Part shown: positions 33,307 to 41,695 of the stretch, piece after piece
Numbering within the stretch: the stretch's first letter is position 1
How the letters are laid out: every line of letters starts with the position of its first letter
DNA from: Paenibacillus sp.
Lineage (GTDB): Bacteria; Bacillota; Bacilli; Paenibacillales; Paenibacillaceae
DNA: 64,000 nucleotides
Assembly (NCBI GenBank): GCA_031254035.1
Contig: JAIRVF010000053.1
Span: forward strand, 62,001-126,000
Reading direction: 5' to 3'
Translations under genes and position numbers: made by a program
Notes under the pieces: model-generated
What the model was told of the DNA's origin: nothing
Database searches by the model: none
Seen by the model: only the letters and a program-made list of their open reading frames with translations

Positions 33307-33735
33307 CTACATGTCATCTTCGTCCTGATTTTTCTTTCTATAATATGTAATGAGCAGCGCAGGAATTAAATAGGCGGTGAATAATACAACACCCAAAATG
33401 AATGCGTTCATCATCGAAGACCTGGCAAATAGTGCCAGGCTAAAAACAGCCAAACCTGCTGCTAACGGGGCGATGGACGCGTTGACATATGAAGACGAAC
33501 GCGATTTGCGGCGCGGCTTTTCCATTTCCACGGCTGTCCGGAGCCTGGAATAAGAAAGCACAATAGTGGTAATTAACACAAGCATCCATAAGGGATTGTT
33601 GTGGGCATGCTGGTATCCGTTTTGTATACCGTCGATGACCAGAATGGCGATGATTCCTAAAGTTTGAACAAGAAATGCGGTTTTGATATGCTTCAGGTTT
33701 TCGAAAATAATTCTTTCATCAGTGACTTTCTTCAT
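33307..33735 (-). CDS. Small membrane protein partnered with an Xre regulator
   Basis: A 142-residue protein with four hydrophobic helices (about 22-38, 50-65, 85-105, 112-130) and a basic loop (KPRRKSRSSS). Such proteins are commonly encoded just after a short Cro/C1-type regulator in Firmicutes; their role is unknown. It overlaps the regulator gene. ATG 33735 is chosen over ATG 33741 because GGGAGG then has normal spacing. Confidence 0.75.
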   Translation of the reverse strand: MKKVTDERIIFENLKHIKTAFLVQTLGIIAILVIDGIQNGYQHAHNNPLWMLVLITTIVLSYSRLRTAVEMEKPRRKSRSSSYVNASIAPLAAGLAVFSLALFARSSMMNAFILGVVLFTAYLIPALLITYYRKKNQDEDDM

Positions 33736-33937
33736 GTTCATTTCCTCCCGAGTTTACCCAAAACAGTTCATCAAGCGTCCGGTTAAGGGTATAACAAATA
33801 TCCAAACATAATTTTAATGACGGATTGTAGGCGCCTTTTTCAATCAGGCTGATCGTTTGGCGGGTGACCCCCGTCTTGTCTGCCAGCTGCTGCTGGGTTA
33901 AATCCGCTTGGATCCGCGCTAGTTTCACTTTGTTCAC
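33719..33937 (-). CDS. Short Xre-family (Cro/C1) regulator
   Basis: About 72 residues, almost only the helix-turn-helix: KLARIQADLTQQQLADKTGVTRQTISLIEKGAYNPSLKLCLDICYTL. These mini-regulators control themselves and the membrane protein that follows. The start is uncertain: GTG 33937 or TTG 33940 fit homolog length but sit 12-15 bases from AGGAGG; the frame extends to ATG 33988. The overlap of 17 bases with the downstream gene implies coupling. A long palindrome upstream is the likely operator. Confidence 0.82.
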   Translation of the reverse strand: MNKVKLARIQADLTQQQLADKTGVTRQTISLIEKGAYNPSLKLCLDICYTLNRTLDELFWVNSGGNEHEESH

Positions 33938-33969
33938 CAAAAAGCATCGATACCTCCTCACACATCGAT

Positions 33970-34008
33970 TGTAACATATACTTTGCATTATGCAATATAT
34001 ATATTACA
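33970..34008. promoter_or_regulatory. 39-bp palindrome, likely operator of the Xre regulator
   Basis: TTGCAT-T-ATGCAA (33983-33995) is a perfect palindrome and the symmetry extends outward to TGTAA (33970-33974) and TTACA (34004-34008), all centred on 33989. It is directly upstream of the regulator gene. Confidence 0.6.
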
Positions 34009-34109
34009 TTCATGCACCAATCATAAGTTTTCCTCATTATAAAGATAGCAAATATGTATTTCACTTCCGGTCCCTTCAACTTTATAGTGGGATGAGACAT
34101 ATAGTGCGT

Positions 34110-34153
34110 GTTCAAAAAGGCCGGTTTTCTTATCAAAAGCGGACTTTTTGAAC
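34110..34153. repeat. GTTCAAAAAG inverted repeat element
   Basis: GTTCAAAAAG (34110-34119) and CTTTTTGAAC (34144-34153) are perfectly inverted, with CCG/CGG inside. It lies between divergent genes, so it is not needed as a terminator. CTTTTTGAACAACCT recurs near 51481, suggesting a dispersed family. Confidence 0.65.
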
Positions 34154-34195
34154 AACCTCATATAGAGTTTGAAGCAGAGGAGATGGAAAGGTTTC

Positions 34196-35221
34196 ATGAT
34201 TTCACAAGAGTCCTCGGTTCCTCGTAGAACAAAGAAAGCTAAAACGTTTATTTTGGGAATTGGGCTGACATTGATTTTGTCCCTGCTCGCCAAGGGATTG
34301 TCGCTGCTTCCATTCCTCAGCATAATGGGTCAGTTGGTCCTGGCCATTATTCTGGGCATGATTTATCGGGCATCGTTCGGAGTGCCGAGTTCCATTAAGA
34401 CTGGGGTGGCGTTTTCCAATAAAAAGCTGCTGCGCTTTGGCATTATTTTGCTCGGGATGCGGCTGAACTTGGTGGATATTGTCCACGCGGGGCCGAAGGT
34501 AGTCTTAATTGCAGCGGTGCATATTACGGTGACCATTTTTATTGTATACGGGCTGGCTAGACTACTGAAAGTAGATCGGTCGCTCGCGCTTATGACAGCA
34601 TGCGGAACCGCCATTTGTGGTGCGGCGGCTGTCGTTGCAATTGCGCCGCTAATTAAGGCCAACGAACAGGAAACCGCTGTGAGTGCAGCTACGGTAGCGA
34701 TTTTGGGGACGCTGTTTACGCTGATTTACGTGGGGCTGTATCCGTTCCTTGGCCTGACACCTACGGGATATGGGGCGTTTGCGGGAAGTACGCTGCATGA
34801 GGTGGCGCATGCGATCGCGGCGGCGGGTCCCGGCGGTAAAGAAGCGGAGGATATGGCGGTCATTGTCAAATTGACGCGGGTAGCGCTGCTGGTTCCCGTT
34901 TCGCTGTGTGTGGGATACTGGGCCAGCCGCCTTCAAGAAGAAAAAACGGAAAAAGGCAAAATTCAAATTCCATGGTTCGTGCTTGGCTTTCTGCTGATGA
35001 GCGGAGTGAATTCACTTAATATTATTCCTCATGCCATTACCGCGCAGATTATCAATCTAGCATATATATTGATTGCCATGGCAATGGCGGGGCTTGGCCT
35101 CAATGTTGATTTTGCCTTCTTCCGCCGCAACGGCGTGAAGCCTTTTGCAGCCGGGCTGATGGGTTCGATCGTGCTGGCGATTCTGGGGTTCGCGCTGGTA
35201 CATGTGCTTGGCTTTGTGTAA
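34196..35221 (+). CDS. YeiH-family putative sulfate exporter
   Basis: A 341-residue membrane protein of the UPF0324/YeiH family, with about ten helices. Visible blocks: LLRFGIILLGMRLNLVDI, TACGTAICGAAAVVAIAPLI, STLHEVAHAIAAAGPGG and GVNSLNIIPHAITA, the last two being diagnostic. The family is annotated as sulfate exporters, but direct evidence is thin. The frame opens at 34169; ATG 34196 is chosen because GAAAGG precedes it and residues before it are not family-like. Ends before the terminator at 35229. Confidence 0.9.
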   Translation: MISQESSVPRRTKKAKTFILGIGLTLILSLLAKGLSLLPFLSIMGQLVLAIILGMIYRASFGVPSSIKTGVAFSNKKLLRFGIILLGMRLNLVDIVHAGPKVVLIAAVHITVTIFIVYGLARLLKVDRSLALMTACGTAICGAAAVVAIAPLIKANEQETAVSAATVAILGTLFTLIYVGLYPFLGLTPTGYGAFAGSTLHEVAHAIAAAGPGGKEAEDMAVIVKLTRVALLVPVSLCVGYWASRLQEEKTEKGKIQIPWFVLGFLLMSGVNSLNIIPHAITAQIINLAYILIAMAMAGLGLNVDFAFFRRNGVKPFAAGLMGSIVLAILGFALVHVLGFV

Positions 35222-35228
35222 AGTAAAC

Positions 35229-35273
35229 AAGCAAAAAAGACACCGGTGTTTTCTTGCCGGCGTCTTTTTGCTT
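35229..35273. terminator. Terminator between YeiH gene and the 35298 gene
   Basis: AAGCAAAAAAGAC (35229-35241) and GTCTTTTTGCTT (35262-35273) pair, with CCGG/CCGG inside. Works for the convergent pair. Confidence 0.92.
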
Positions 35274-35297
35274 TAGAGTATATTTAGGGAAGCAACG

Positions 35298-35678
35298 TTA
35301 TTCCGTCTCGTCACCGTCAAAACCGTTGATCAGGTCGGTTCCATGCATATCTTCCACAACCGCTATAGGGTCAGCGGGGCTGTCCTCTTGGATTTGATCC
35401 GCATCGGGTACATCTTCAAGCTCCCCGTCATCGATGTCACCCACAGCTGATTGCAGCGGCTCTTCGGGAACATGGCGCACGCTAAGCTCTGGACTTATGT
35501 CGGAATGGGTATAGATATTGGCGTTGCTAGGTTCCGGAACAGCGGAAATGCTTTGGACCGTCTGCGTATTCACATCCCGCAAATCATTTTTTGGCAAACC
35601 GTCTTTCACGGGATGGTCTCCTGCGTTAGCATAACGTTCATAGGTCAAATCCGTTTCTGTTTTGTACTCCTCAGACAT
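35298..35678 (-). CDS. Hypothetical acidic protein
   Basis: A 126-residue, very acidic, low-complexity protein without membrane segment or cysteine; the C-terminal 60 residues hold many Asp and Glu (DIDDGELEDVPDADQIQED). Probably intrinsically disordered. Start ATG 35678 has a good AAAGGAG. I recognise no family. Its acidic, short nature resembles small spore or stress proteins, but there is no specific motif. Confidence 0.65.
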   Translation of the reverse strand: MSEEYKTETDLTYERYANAGDHPVKDGLPKNDLRDVNTQTVQSISAVPEPSNANIYTHSDISPELSVRHVPEEPLQSAVGDIDDGELEDVPDADQIQEDSPADPIAVVEDMHGTDLINGFDGDETE

Positions 35679-35958
35679 GAGGATTCATCTCCTTTACGGG
35701 GGTTTGATATTTACCCTTGCCCTAAAGGGGCCGGATTAAACCTGCCAGCGTCTTGCATTGAGTAATACATAATCGATTCCGTGCCCCCACGACTGCTCCA
35801 CTTATTCCCAATAGAAAATTACCATGCTGGTCACTCTTTCATATCGAAAAACGTCGAAAAATGTCGTAATATTAAATAATGAGTCGGTGAGTTTGCGGAA
35901 TACAGGCATATTGCGCCCGCAGCCTTATTGGATAAGAAACGACTATCTGAGGTGTTCT

Positions 35959-37851
35959 ATGAAAGAAGCAGCTAGAAGAGCCTTCATGCTGGTGCTCATC
36001 ATCGTGTGCTTGGAGGCGTGTTTTCCTATTTCCGGGTACGCAGCTCCAGAGCCGGAATACCAGCCTGTTACCGGGTGGGATTTCAAATGGGAACATGATT
36101 CTGCCCATATAAGCAAAGATAACCATGGATGGACAAAGATTACATCCTTTAAACACCTCCCTCCACGCATAACCGGTGCCAAGGAGGTATGGTATAGGAG
36201 CGTGGTCCCCAAGCTCCAGCCCGGTAATTCGGCCTTATTTTTGAAAAAGGTTTACGGTCAGCATATTTTGATTTACTTAGATGAAAAAAAGGTTTACGAC
36301 ACAAATCGTAACTATATGTACAATGTAAACCAGATCCTGCTTCCTCTTAGTTACGAGGATACAGGGAAAACGCTGAGCGTTCAAATCCAGGCGGACAAAG
36401 AACGCATCGGCATCCGCGGAGAGGTGCTTGCAGGCGATTATCAGATACTTCTCAAGCAATTTGTAAAATCCAATTTGGATGATCTGATTTTGGGCAGCGC
36501 TATCGTTTTTCTGGGACTGATCATGCTGCTTCCTGCTTTATTTATACGAAAAAGCCATCTGCGCAGCTGGCTGGCATTGACGTTTATTCTGATATCGGCC
36601 GGAACGATGATTTTGACGCACTCGCCGCTTATACACGGCCTGTATAACGACAATGGGCGATTCATTCTAAGCGTCTATGATGTGGCTCTCCTGACGATGC
36701 TTCCTGCCATGACTTTTTACTTTGAAAAGACGGTCGGTCCGGGATACCGACTGTTTATAAGACATTTTCGTAAGTTTCAGACCGTTTATTCCCTCTTTTG
36801 TTTCGGTTTTATGGTTCTAAATCTGTTAGTTCACGATCATTTCTTTGATTTATATTACTTCTTTTCCGTTAATGTATTAGATGTTTTGATCATTGTGCAG
36901 ATTATTTTGCTCGTCAGCAGTTCCATCGGTTACGTTGTCAAAGGCAGCAGAGATGCCCTGATTTTTACCTTGGGGTCCGCGGTATTCGGCTTAACCGTTT
37001 TGATTGAAATGACCAACTTCCTGGCTAGCAAGGGGAAATACGAGATGTTCTGGTGGAAATGGGGGGTTCTTGGGTTTGCGGTGGCACTCATTGCTGTGCT
37101 TGGCCAAAAATTTGCCCAAAGTCGCAGGCAGATTCTGATTTACTCCAAGGAGCTGGAAATGTTCAATGTCGAGCTTCAGCGGTCGGAGAAAGTGGAAATC
37201 ATCAGCGAGCTTGCGGCATCCGTTGCGCATGAGGTACGCAATCCGCTGCAAGTGACCCGCGGCTTTTTGCAGCTGCTGCATGAAAGATCAGCGAATAAAG
37301 AAAAGGAATACCTTACGCATGCTCTGAACGAGCTTGACCGAGCATCGGGTATTATTACCGATTTTCTTACCTTTGCCAAACCGGAGCTCGACCAAGTGCA
37401 GCTGCTGGACCTCGCGGGAGAGTTTCGTCATATTGAAGGCATCATGATTCCCCTGGCCAATCTTCATGGGGGTAAAATCTTGTTAGGGATCCAGGATGGA
37501 TTATATGTTCACGGGAATTCATCCAAGTTCAAACAGGCTTTCATCAATATGATCAAAAACAGTATTGAGGCGCTTCAGGAGGATGGCCAGGTACACATTT
37601 GGGCATATGCTGAAAATAATGAAATCGTCATTCATATCCAAGACAACGGCGAGGGGATGGAACCGGCAGATATCGCTAGGTTAGGGGAACCTTATTATTC
37701 CAATAAGACAAAAGGGACGGGACTTGGGCTTATGGTTACGTTCAGGATTATCGAAGCGATGAAAGGTAAAATCGAATTCCGTAGCCAAAAGGGAGTGGGG
37801 ACGGAGGCCGTTGTCCGGTTTTCAGAGATAAGCTGCAAGGATTCGCAATGA
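35959..37851 (+). CDS. Membrane sensor histidine kinase
   Basis: A 630-residue kinase. Residues 1-25 are a signal or first helix (MLVLIIVCLEACF), residues 30-200 an external sensor domain, and residues 215-410 about seven helices, as in 7TMR-DISM receptors. The HisKA phospho-accepting His is near 424 (HEVRNPLQV); the ATPase N box is NMIKNSIEAL near 530; the G boxes are DNGEGM near 561 and GTGLGL near 587. This close H-box type (HEVRNPL) is shared by sporulation kinases of the KinB group. No response regulator is adjacent. The frame opens at 35824; ATG 35959 is preferred for GAGGTG and the signal-like N-terminus. Confidence 0.88.
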   Translation: MKEAARRAFMLVLIIVCLEACFPISGYAAPEPEYQPVTGWDFKWEHDSAHISKDNHGWTKITSFKHLPPRITGAKEVWYRSVVPKLQPGNSALFLKKVYGQHILIYLDEKKVYDTNRNYMYNVNQILLPLSYEDTGKTLSVQIQADKERIGIRGEVLAGDYQILLKQFVKSNLDDLILGSAIVFLGLIMLLPALFIRKSHLRSWLALTFILISAGTMILTHSPLIHGLYNDNGRFILSVYDVALLTMLPAMTFYFEKTVGPGYRLFIRHFRKFQTVYSLFCFGFMVLNLLVHDHFFDLYYFFSVNVLDVLIIVQIILLVSSSIGYVVKGSRDALIFTLGSAVFGLTVLIEMTNFLASKGKYEMFWWKWGVLGFAVALIAVLGQKFAQSRRQILIYSKELEMFNVELQRSEKVEIISELAASVAHEVRNPLQVTRGFLQLLHERSANKEKEYLTHALNELDRASGIITDFLTFAKPELDQVQLLDLAGEFRHIEGIMIPLANLHGGKILLGIQDGLYVHGNSSKFKQAFINMIKNSIEALQEDGQVHIWAYAENNEIVIHIQDNGEGMEPADIARLGEPYYSNKTKGTGLGLMVTFRIIEAMKGKIEFRSQKGVGTEAVVRFSEISCKDSQ

Positions 37852-37866
37852 TCGTTTAATCAAGTA

Positions 37867-37909
37867 TGCAAAATGGCGCCGATGTTAAACAAGGCGCCAT
37901 TTTTTGCAT
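37867..37909. terminator. Terminator after the histidine kinase gene
   Basis: TGCAAAATGGCGCC pairs with GGCGCCATTTTTTGCA. Convergent genes on both sides can use it. Confidence 0.92.
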
Positions 37910-37912
37910 ATT

Positions 37913-38131
37913 TTAGATGAGAGTTTCGGAAGTGCCTCCGCTTTTTAAATCGTCCCAAGCAACGAACAAGCTGAGCAGCGCAGCGATTACAAACAGCACT
38001 GCGGCAATAAGTGCTATTTGATTTCTCTGATTTGTAGAAATGGCTCCGCCCAGGCTGCTACCGGTGTTGAGACTGTTAACACTGCGTACATTGTTGACAC
38101 TCCGGGTTCTAACTGGTTTGGCTTGTTTCAC
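37913..38131 (-). CDS. Hypothetical small single-pass membrane protein
   Basis: A 72-residue protein: a basic, Asn/Ser-rich N-terminal half (RTRSVNNVRSVNSLN) and one hydrophobic helix (IALIAAVLFVIAALLSLFVAW) near the C-terminus. GTG 38131 is chosen because AAAGGAGTG lies seven bases upstream; the longer frame from 38167 has no site. Function unknown. The gap 38132-38432 holds only the candidate promoter of the small ORF at 38433. Confidence 0.6.
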   Translation of the reverse strand: MKQAKPVRTRSVNNVRSVNSLNTGSSLGGAISTNQRNQIALIAAVLFVIAALLSLFVAWDDLKSGGTSETLI

Positions 38132-38362
38132 ATGCAGACACTCCTTTATATGCAGTAGCATATGCATTGATAAGCTGGCTCAAGTGCGTAGTGGACTCAA
38201 TTTAGATTATGTTTGCGCTCATATTACCGTTCCGATTTAGGACGAAAATTGATGAATTGTTATTTCCCGAAAGCAGACTGTTCTAATGATTGTATTCATG
38301 GTGGAGAATTCGGAGACATAGTTTTACCTCTAATTTTCGTCCTATGGTTGCTTGTGTAAAAC

Positions 38363-38392
38363 TTGTTACATATTCTAAATCCATGTTATTAT
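38363..38392 (+). promoter_or_regulatory. Candidate promoter of the 38433 small ORF
   Basis: TTGTTA (38363-38368), 18-base spacer, TATTAT (38387-38392). The expected start of transcription is near 38399, leaving a 34-base leader with a strong GGAAGGAGGG site. Confidence 0.5.
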
Positions 38393-38432
38393 AAACATGC
38401 TAACTTTTAAATTTTGGAAGGAGGGATACCTG

Positions 38433-38498
38433 ATGAAAAAGCGATCGATTAAATCTTTAGCTTGTGGTATCGGGTATTCTACAGCTGTTTTTTTCTAG
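38433..38498 (+). CDS. Small ORF of 21 codons ending in a T7 tract
   Basis: ATG 38433 is preceded by GGAAGGAGGG at good spacing. The peptide MKKRSIKSLACGIGYSTAVFF starts like a signal peptide and then stops at TAG directly after seven T residues. If one T were added, the frame would continue to about 56 codons and end in the ribosome binding site of the RidA gene. Either a real leader peptide, a phase-variable gene or a broken gene. No family recognised. Confidence 0.4.
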   Translation: MKKRSIKSLACGIGYSTAVFF

Positions 38499-38598
38499 AA
38501 TCGATGATGGACGGGATCAGTCTGCCCACATGGAGGAAAAAAACAGTGAAAATAGACGTTATGCTTCGGCTTCGCTATTTTCGATTTAAAAGGAGAGC

Positions 38599-39006
38599 AT
38601 GATGATGAATAGAAATGAAAGAATCGTTCAAAGATTTAATCCTGAAATACTCGCGAAACCCGTCGGCAAATACAGCCATGTAACCAAAATAAGCAGAAAT
38701 GCCGAGATGTATGTTTTTTCAGGGCAAATCGGCACGGATCAAAACGGTCATATTCCTACCGATTTTAACCAGCAGGTCACCAATACAATGAAGAATATCG
38801 TCGATATTCTCGCTTCTCAACATTTGACTCCCGATCATGTGGTTAAAATTAATATTTGGGCTGTTGAAAAAATCGATTGGGATCACTTCTATGAAGTTTG
38901 GGATCAAGTATTTGGCCAGACTCCGCCTTCAATGACGATTGCTTATGTCAAAGAATTAGGCCTGCCTGAAATCCAAATCGAATTGGATGTTTGGGCGGCA
39001 GGTTGA
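38599..39006 (+). CDS. RidA/YjgF-family protein
   Basis: A 135-residue single-domain protein of the RidA family, which hydrolyses reactive enamines and imines in its best-known members. Family blocks are VFSGQIGTDQNGHIPTDFNQQ, NIVDILASQHLTPDHVVKINIW and IQIELDVWA. The arginine that defines active RidA deaminases just before the last strand is not seen (AYVKELGLPEIQIEL), so it may be a different subgroup without that activity. Start ATG 38599 follows AAAAGGAG; the next two codons are also ATG. Confidence 0.9.
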   Translation: MMMNRNERIVQRFNPEILAKPVGKYSHVTKISRNAEMYVFSGQIGTDQNGHIPTDFNQQVTNTMKNIVDILASQHLTPDHVVKINIWAVEKIDWDHFYEVWDQVFGQTPPSMTIAYVKELGLPEIQIELDVWAAG

Positions 39007-39023
39007 TGTGCAAAGGAATATAA

Positions 39024-39330
39024 TAAAGCCGTCCCGGCAACGGGCAATGTCATTTAGTTAAGCTCAAAGACTAACCGGGAATAAATATGGAATTCGCAAC
39101 GGCATGGGGGATCAACCCTGTGCCGTTTGTTTTATGGTGAAAGCAAGGAAAAAGCGTACAGCGGCTGCCATTTCTCGGATGAGGGATGTCAACGTTTCTT
39201 TTAGCGAATTTGCGTACTCATTCATTGGCGTAACCTCCTCGTTTTTCAAGGGCTTCGCCACACTTTTCCACCTACGTGTCACGTCATTTTTTCTTTTTCG
39301 TGCAAAAAAAGGTTCAACATCATGATTAGT
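39024..39330 (-). mobile_element. Internally deleted transposon remnant (possible IS4-type MITE)
   Basis: On the minus strand a perfect GAGGAGG site precedes ATG 39225, opening a 37-codon frame that begins MNEYANSLKETLTSLIREMAA and ends abruptly at 39112. This start resembles IS4-family transposase N-termini as I remember them, but the rest of the protein is missing. The far end (39024-39060) carries CCGTCCCGGCAACGGGC, which can form a small hairpin. I read it as a transposon that kept its ends and lost the middle. Confidence 0.45.
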
Positions 39331-39369
39331 GCTTGACGAAAAAGCGAAAGTAGCGGAGGGGACGGAATC
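39314..39369 (-). repeat. 56-bp dispersed repeat, copy 2
   Basis: Inverted copy of 16965-17020 (TCAACATCATGAT through GTAGCGGAGGGGACGGAATC), about four differences. The two copies have unrelated flanks. The rest of 39006-39590 is non-coding. Confidence 0.85.
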
Positions 39370-39463
39370 GATCTGAAGAAGCGACAGCGATCGGAAGAAC
39401 GATCCGTAACCGCAGCGGGTCACCTCGCATAATGTCAAGAACTAATTTCAGTATTGAGCCAAA

Positions 39464-39500
39464 AAAAGAGCGGGCTATCTTTTTGATAGCCTGCTCTTTT
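39464..39500. terminator. Terminator downstream of the DUF1634-TauE unit
   Basis: AAAAGAGCGGGCTATC (39464-39479) pairs with GATAGCCTGCTCTTTT (39485-39500). T-runs on both strands. Confidence 0.93.
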
Positions 39501-39590
39501 CTTGATATTTGGTCTTGCGCCTTATCTTAATGGCATTGCGGCAACGGGGCGGCTTTTTCAATTGAACTTGTTATGAGTATCCAGGTTTGC

Positions 39591-39971
39591 TCAAGCTTTT
39601 CCAAGCGCAAGGCTGACAATCAAAATAAACAGCACGATGGAAGTAATGATAACATACAGTTTATCGCCTTCGCGGACAAAAACCCAGATCGAGATGGCGA
39701 CGCGCAGCACTGGGGTAAGGATGAGTAAAATTAATCCGGTCGTGATGACCGCATAAGGTTTCAGCTGAATTGTGCCGCTGAAAATTTCGGGCAGGTTATG
39801 CGGGTAATAATCGGCGGGGTATCCGCTGTTTCCCGAGATAAAAAACAAAACGAGACCCAGGATAATAACGGCGGCACTGATGACTACGCCAACCCGGAGC
39901 CAGCGGCTGACGGCAAGTTCAACATCTTGAATCTGACTGCTGTCCTTTTGAATTGAACTATGATCATTCAT
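39591..39971 (-). CDS. DUF1634 membrane protein
   Basis: A 126-residue protein with three helices (about 27-45, 70-90, 100-122) and the family segment YAVITTGLILLILTPVLRVAISIWVF. DUF1634 proteins are nearly always encoded with a TauE/SafE exporter, as here, where ATG 39971 overlaps the exporter stop by 4 bases. A partner or regulator of that transporter is likely; no activity is known. Confidence 0.87.
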   Translation of the reverse strand: MNDHSSIQKDSSQIQDVELAVSRWLRVGVVISAAVIILGLVLFFISGNSGYPADYYPHNLPEIFSGTIQLKPYAVITTGLILLILTPVLRVAISIWVFVREGDKLYVIITSIVLFILIVSLALGKA

Positions 39972-40807
39972 TTGCCAAACCCCATTCCTTGGTAAATCAT
40001 TTGGAGTGCTACGTACAGCAGCACCGGTATAAAGAGCATGCGGATCGTTTTGCTCTTCATCCGCTGCATAATCTGCGCCCCAATCGTCGCTCCGGCCAGA
40101 ACGCCGAGCGCAACAGGTCCTGCGATATGCGGATCGATGGCACCGCGCAGCAGGTACACACCTGCACTAGCGGCGGCAGTCACACCCATCATAAAATTGC
40201 TGGTTGCGGTTGAAACTTTAAGCGGAAGCTTCATAAACACATCCATGGCCATAACTTTAAAGCTGCCGCTCCCGATTCCGAGCAAACCGGATACAATGCC
40301 GGCCCCGTACATGACGCCGAAGCCCCCGTAAACATTGCCCACATTATAAGTGATTTGCTGCTGCACGGCTTTGTCGTAGTAGCTTCCCCCGAGCTTTAAT
40401 TTTGCGGCGGCGGGATGCATTTCTACCATCTCTTGCTGATCCCCTTTCTTTTTCTTAATCATATTGATTGCGGAATAGATAAGAAGAAGCCCAAAAATGA
40501 TATAGAGCAAATTAGGGGCGATGAGTCCGCCGATAAACGCTCCGGTTATAGCTCCGATCGTGGTCGCTATTTCTAGAAACATCCCCACGCGCAGGTTGGT
40601 AATCCGGTCGCGGATATACGCGATTGCTGATCCACTCGAAGTGGCAATAACGGAAATAATGCTGGCACCGATAGCATGCTCGATGCTGACGCCAAACAGC
40701 AGTGTTAAAGCCGGGGTGACGATAATACCTCCTCCCAGTCCCAAAACGGATCCAACGATCCCGGCCAAAATGGCGATCAGAAGGACTTGCAGCGAAAACA
40801 TAATCAA
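39968..40807 (-). CDS. TauE/SafE-family sulfite or sulfonate exporter
   Basis: A 279-residue membrane protein with about eight helices. LAGIVGSVLGLGGGIIVTPAL near the N-terminus and the internal repeat VSGLLGIGSGSFKVMAMD are the two characteristic Gly-rich repeats of the family. Members move sulfite, sulfoacetate or similar anions across the cytoplasmic membrane. TTG 40807 is chosen for AAGGTG seven bases upstream; ATG 40801 is a close alternative. It is followed at once by DUF1634. Confidence 0.9.
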   Translation of the reverse strand: MIMFSLQVLLIAILAGIVGSVLGLGGGIIVTPALTLLFGVSIEHAIGASIISVIATSSGSAIAYIRDRITNLRVGMFLEIATTIGAITGAFIGGLIAPNLLYIIFGLLLIYSAINMIKKKKGDQQEMVEMHPAAAKLKLGGSYYDKAVQQQITYNVGNVYGGFGVMYGAGIVSGLLGIGSGSFKVMAMDVFMKLPLKVSTATSNFMMGVTAAASAGVYLLRGAIDPHIAGPVALGVLAGATIGAQIMQRMKSKTIRMLFIPVLLYVALQMIYQGMGFGK

Positions 40808-41046
40808 AGGATGACACCTTCCTCTCATACAACATAGGCCCGATTGCTTTTCGCTATTGCCTGCCTGTAAACTATGAATGATACGTCCTGCAATCGGGGG
40901 AATACGGGTTTATTATACAACGATTGTAAAATTAATAATATACAAATGAACATTATTTATTGATTTGTTATTTACAATGTAAAAAACTTGATCTTAACCC
41001 CCGGGATGTAATGTTGGATCTGACCGGGAAAGAAAGGGAGAAGCAT

Positions 41047-41502
41047 ATGCGTTTTAATCAATTGGATGAGAAGGATGAGCTTATCCTGAAACACTTATTG
41101 GACAACGGCAGACTTAGCCACGCGGAGCTTGGCAGATTTGTCAATCTAACGCGGGCTGCTGTCCGGGAACGGGTCAACAATCTGATGGAGCAAGGGATCA
41201 TCGATAAATTTACCGTGACTGTCAATCCGCTTAAAGCTGGCAAAAACATGTCCGTATATTTTAATATCGACGTGGAATGGAGCTTGCTTGAAACTGTTGC
41301 TGAGCAGCTGCTTACTGATGAGGAAATCACTAGCGTGTATCAAATGAGCGGCGGTCCACATCTTCATGTACATGCATTGATGGACGACCAGCAGCATGTC
41401 GAGCGCTATTTATCAAGACTCCGGGAAATGGAGGGGATCCTAAGCGTTCACAGCGAATTTTTAATTAAGCGGTTTAAAGAACGGGAAGGCCTTCTAATTT
41501 GA
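41047..41502 (+). CDS. Lrp/AsnC-family regulator
   Basis: A 151-residue regulator. Residues 5-65 are the AsnC-type helix-turn-helix (LDEKDELILKHLLDNGRLSHAELGRFVNLTRAAVRERVNNL); residues 70-145 are the ligand-binding RAM domain. It is divergent from the TauE-DUF1634 unit, so it may control it; amino acids or sulfur compounds would be the signal. The frame opens at 40960, but ATG 41047 is chosen because AAGGGAG lies just before it and the family begins there. Confidence 0.9.
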   Translation: MRFNQLDEKDELILKHLLDNGRLSHAELGRFVNLTRAAVRERVNNLMEQGIIDKFTVTVNPLKAGKNMSVYFNIDVEWSLLETVAEQLLTDEEITSVYQMSGGPHLHVHALMDDQQHVERYLSRLREMEGILSVHSEFLIKRFKEREGLLI

Positions 41503-41602
41503 TGCCCCTTCCGTTATCATGCCAAAACAATATCTCCTAACCTGATGCTGATTACCCGCCACCCCGTCTCCAATCTGTTCTGGATGCGGGAATATTGCCC
41601 CC

Positions 41603-41663
41603 AAAAAGCCCTCCGGCTGTTCAGGCTCTTTACAGAGTGCCTGGTAGCCAGGAGGGCTTTTTT
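41603..41663. terminator. Terminator between Lrp and MFS genes
   Basis: AAAAAGCCCTCC (41603-41614) pairs with GGAGGGCTTTTTT (41651-41663), with GGCT/AGCC and CAGG/CCTG inside. Serves the convergent genes. Confidence 0.88.
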
Positions 41664-41695
41664 GTATTTATAAGTTTTTTGGGGTGCATTATATA

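Noticed and set aside
34110..34153. Terminator call for the GTTCAAAAAG inverted repeat
   Set aside because: It lies between divergent gene starts, so no transcript needs to end there; a repeat element fits better.
39104..39325. 73-codon plus-strand frame MGDQPCAVCFM...
   Set aside because: It is antisense to the better supported transposase-start frame with a perfect ribosome binding site.
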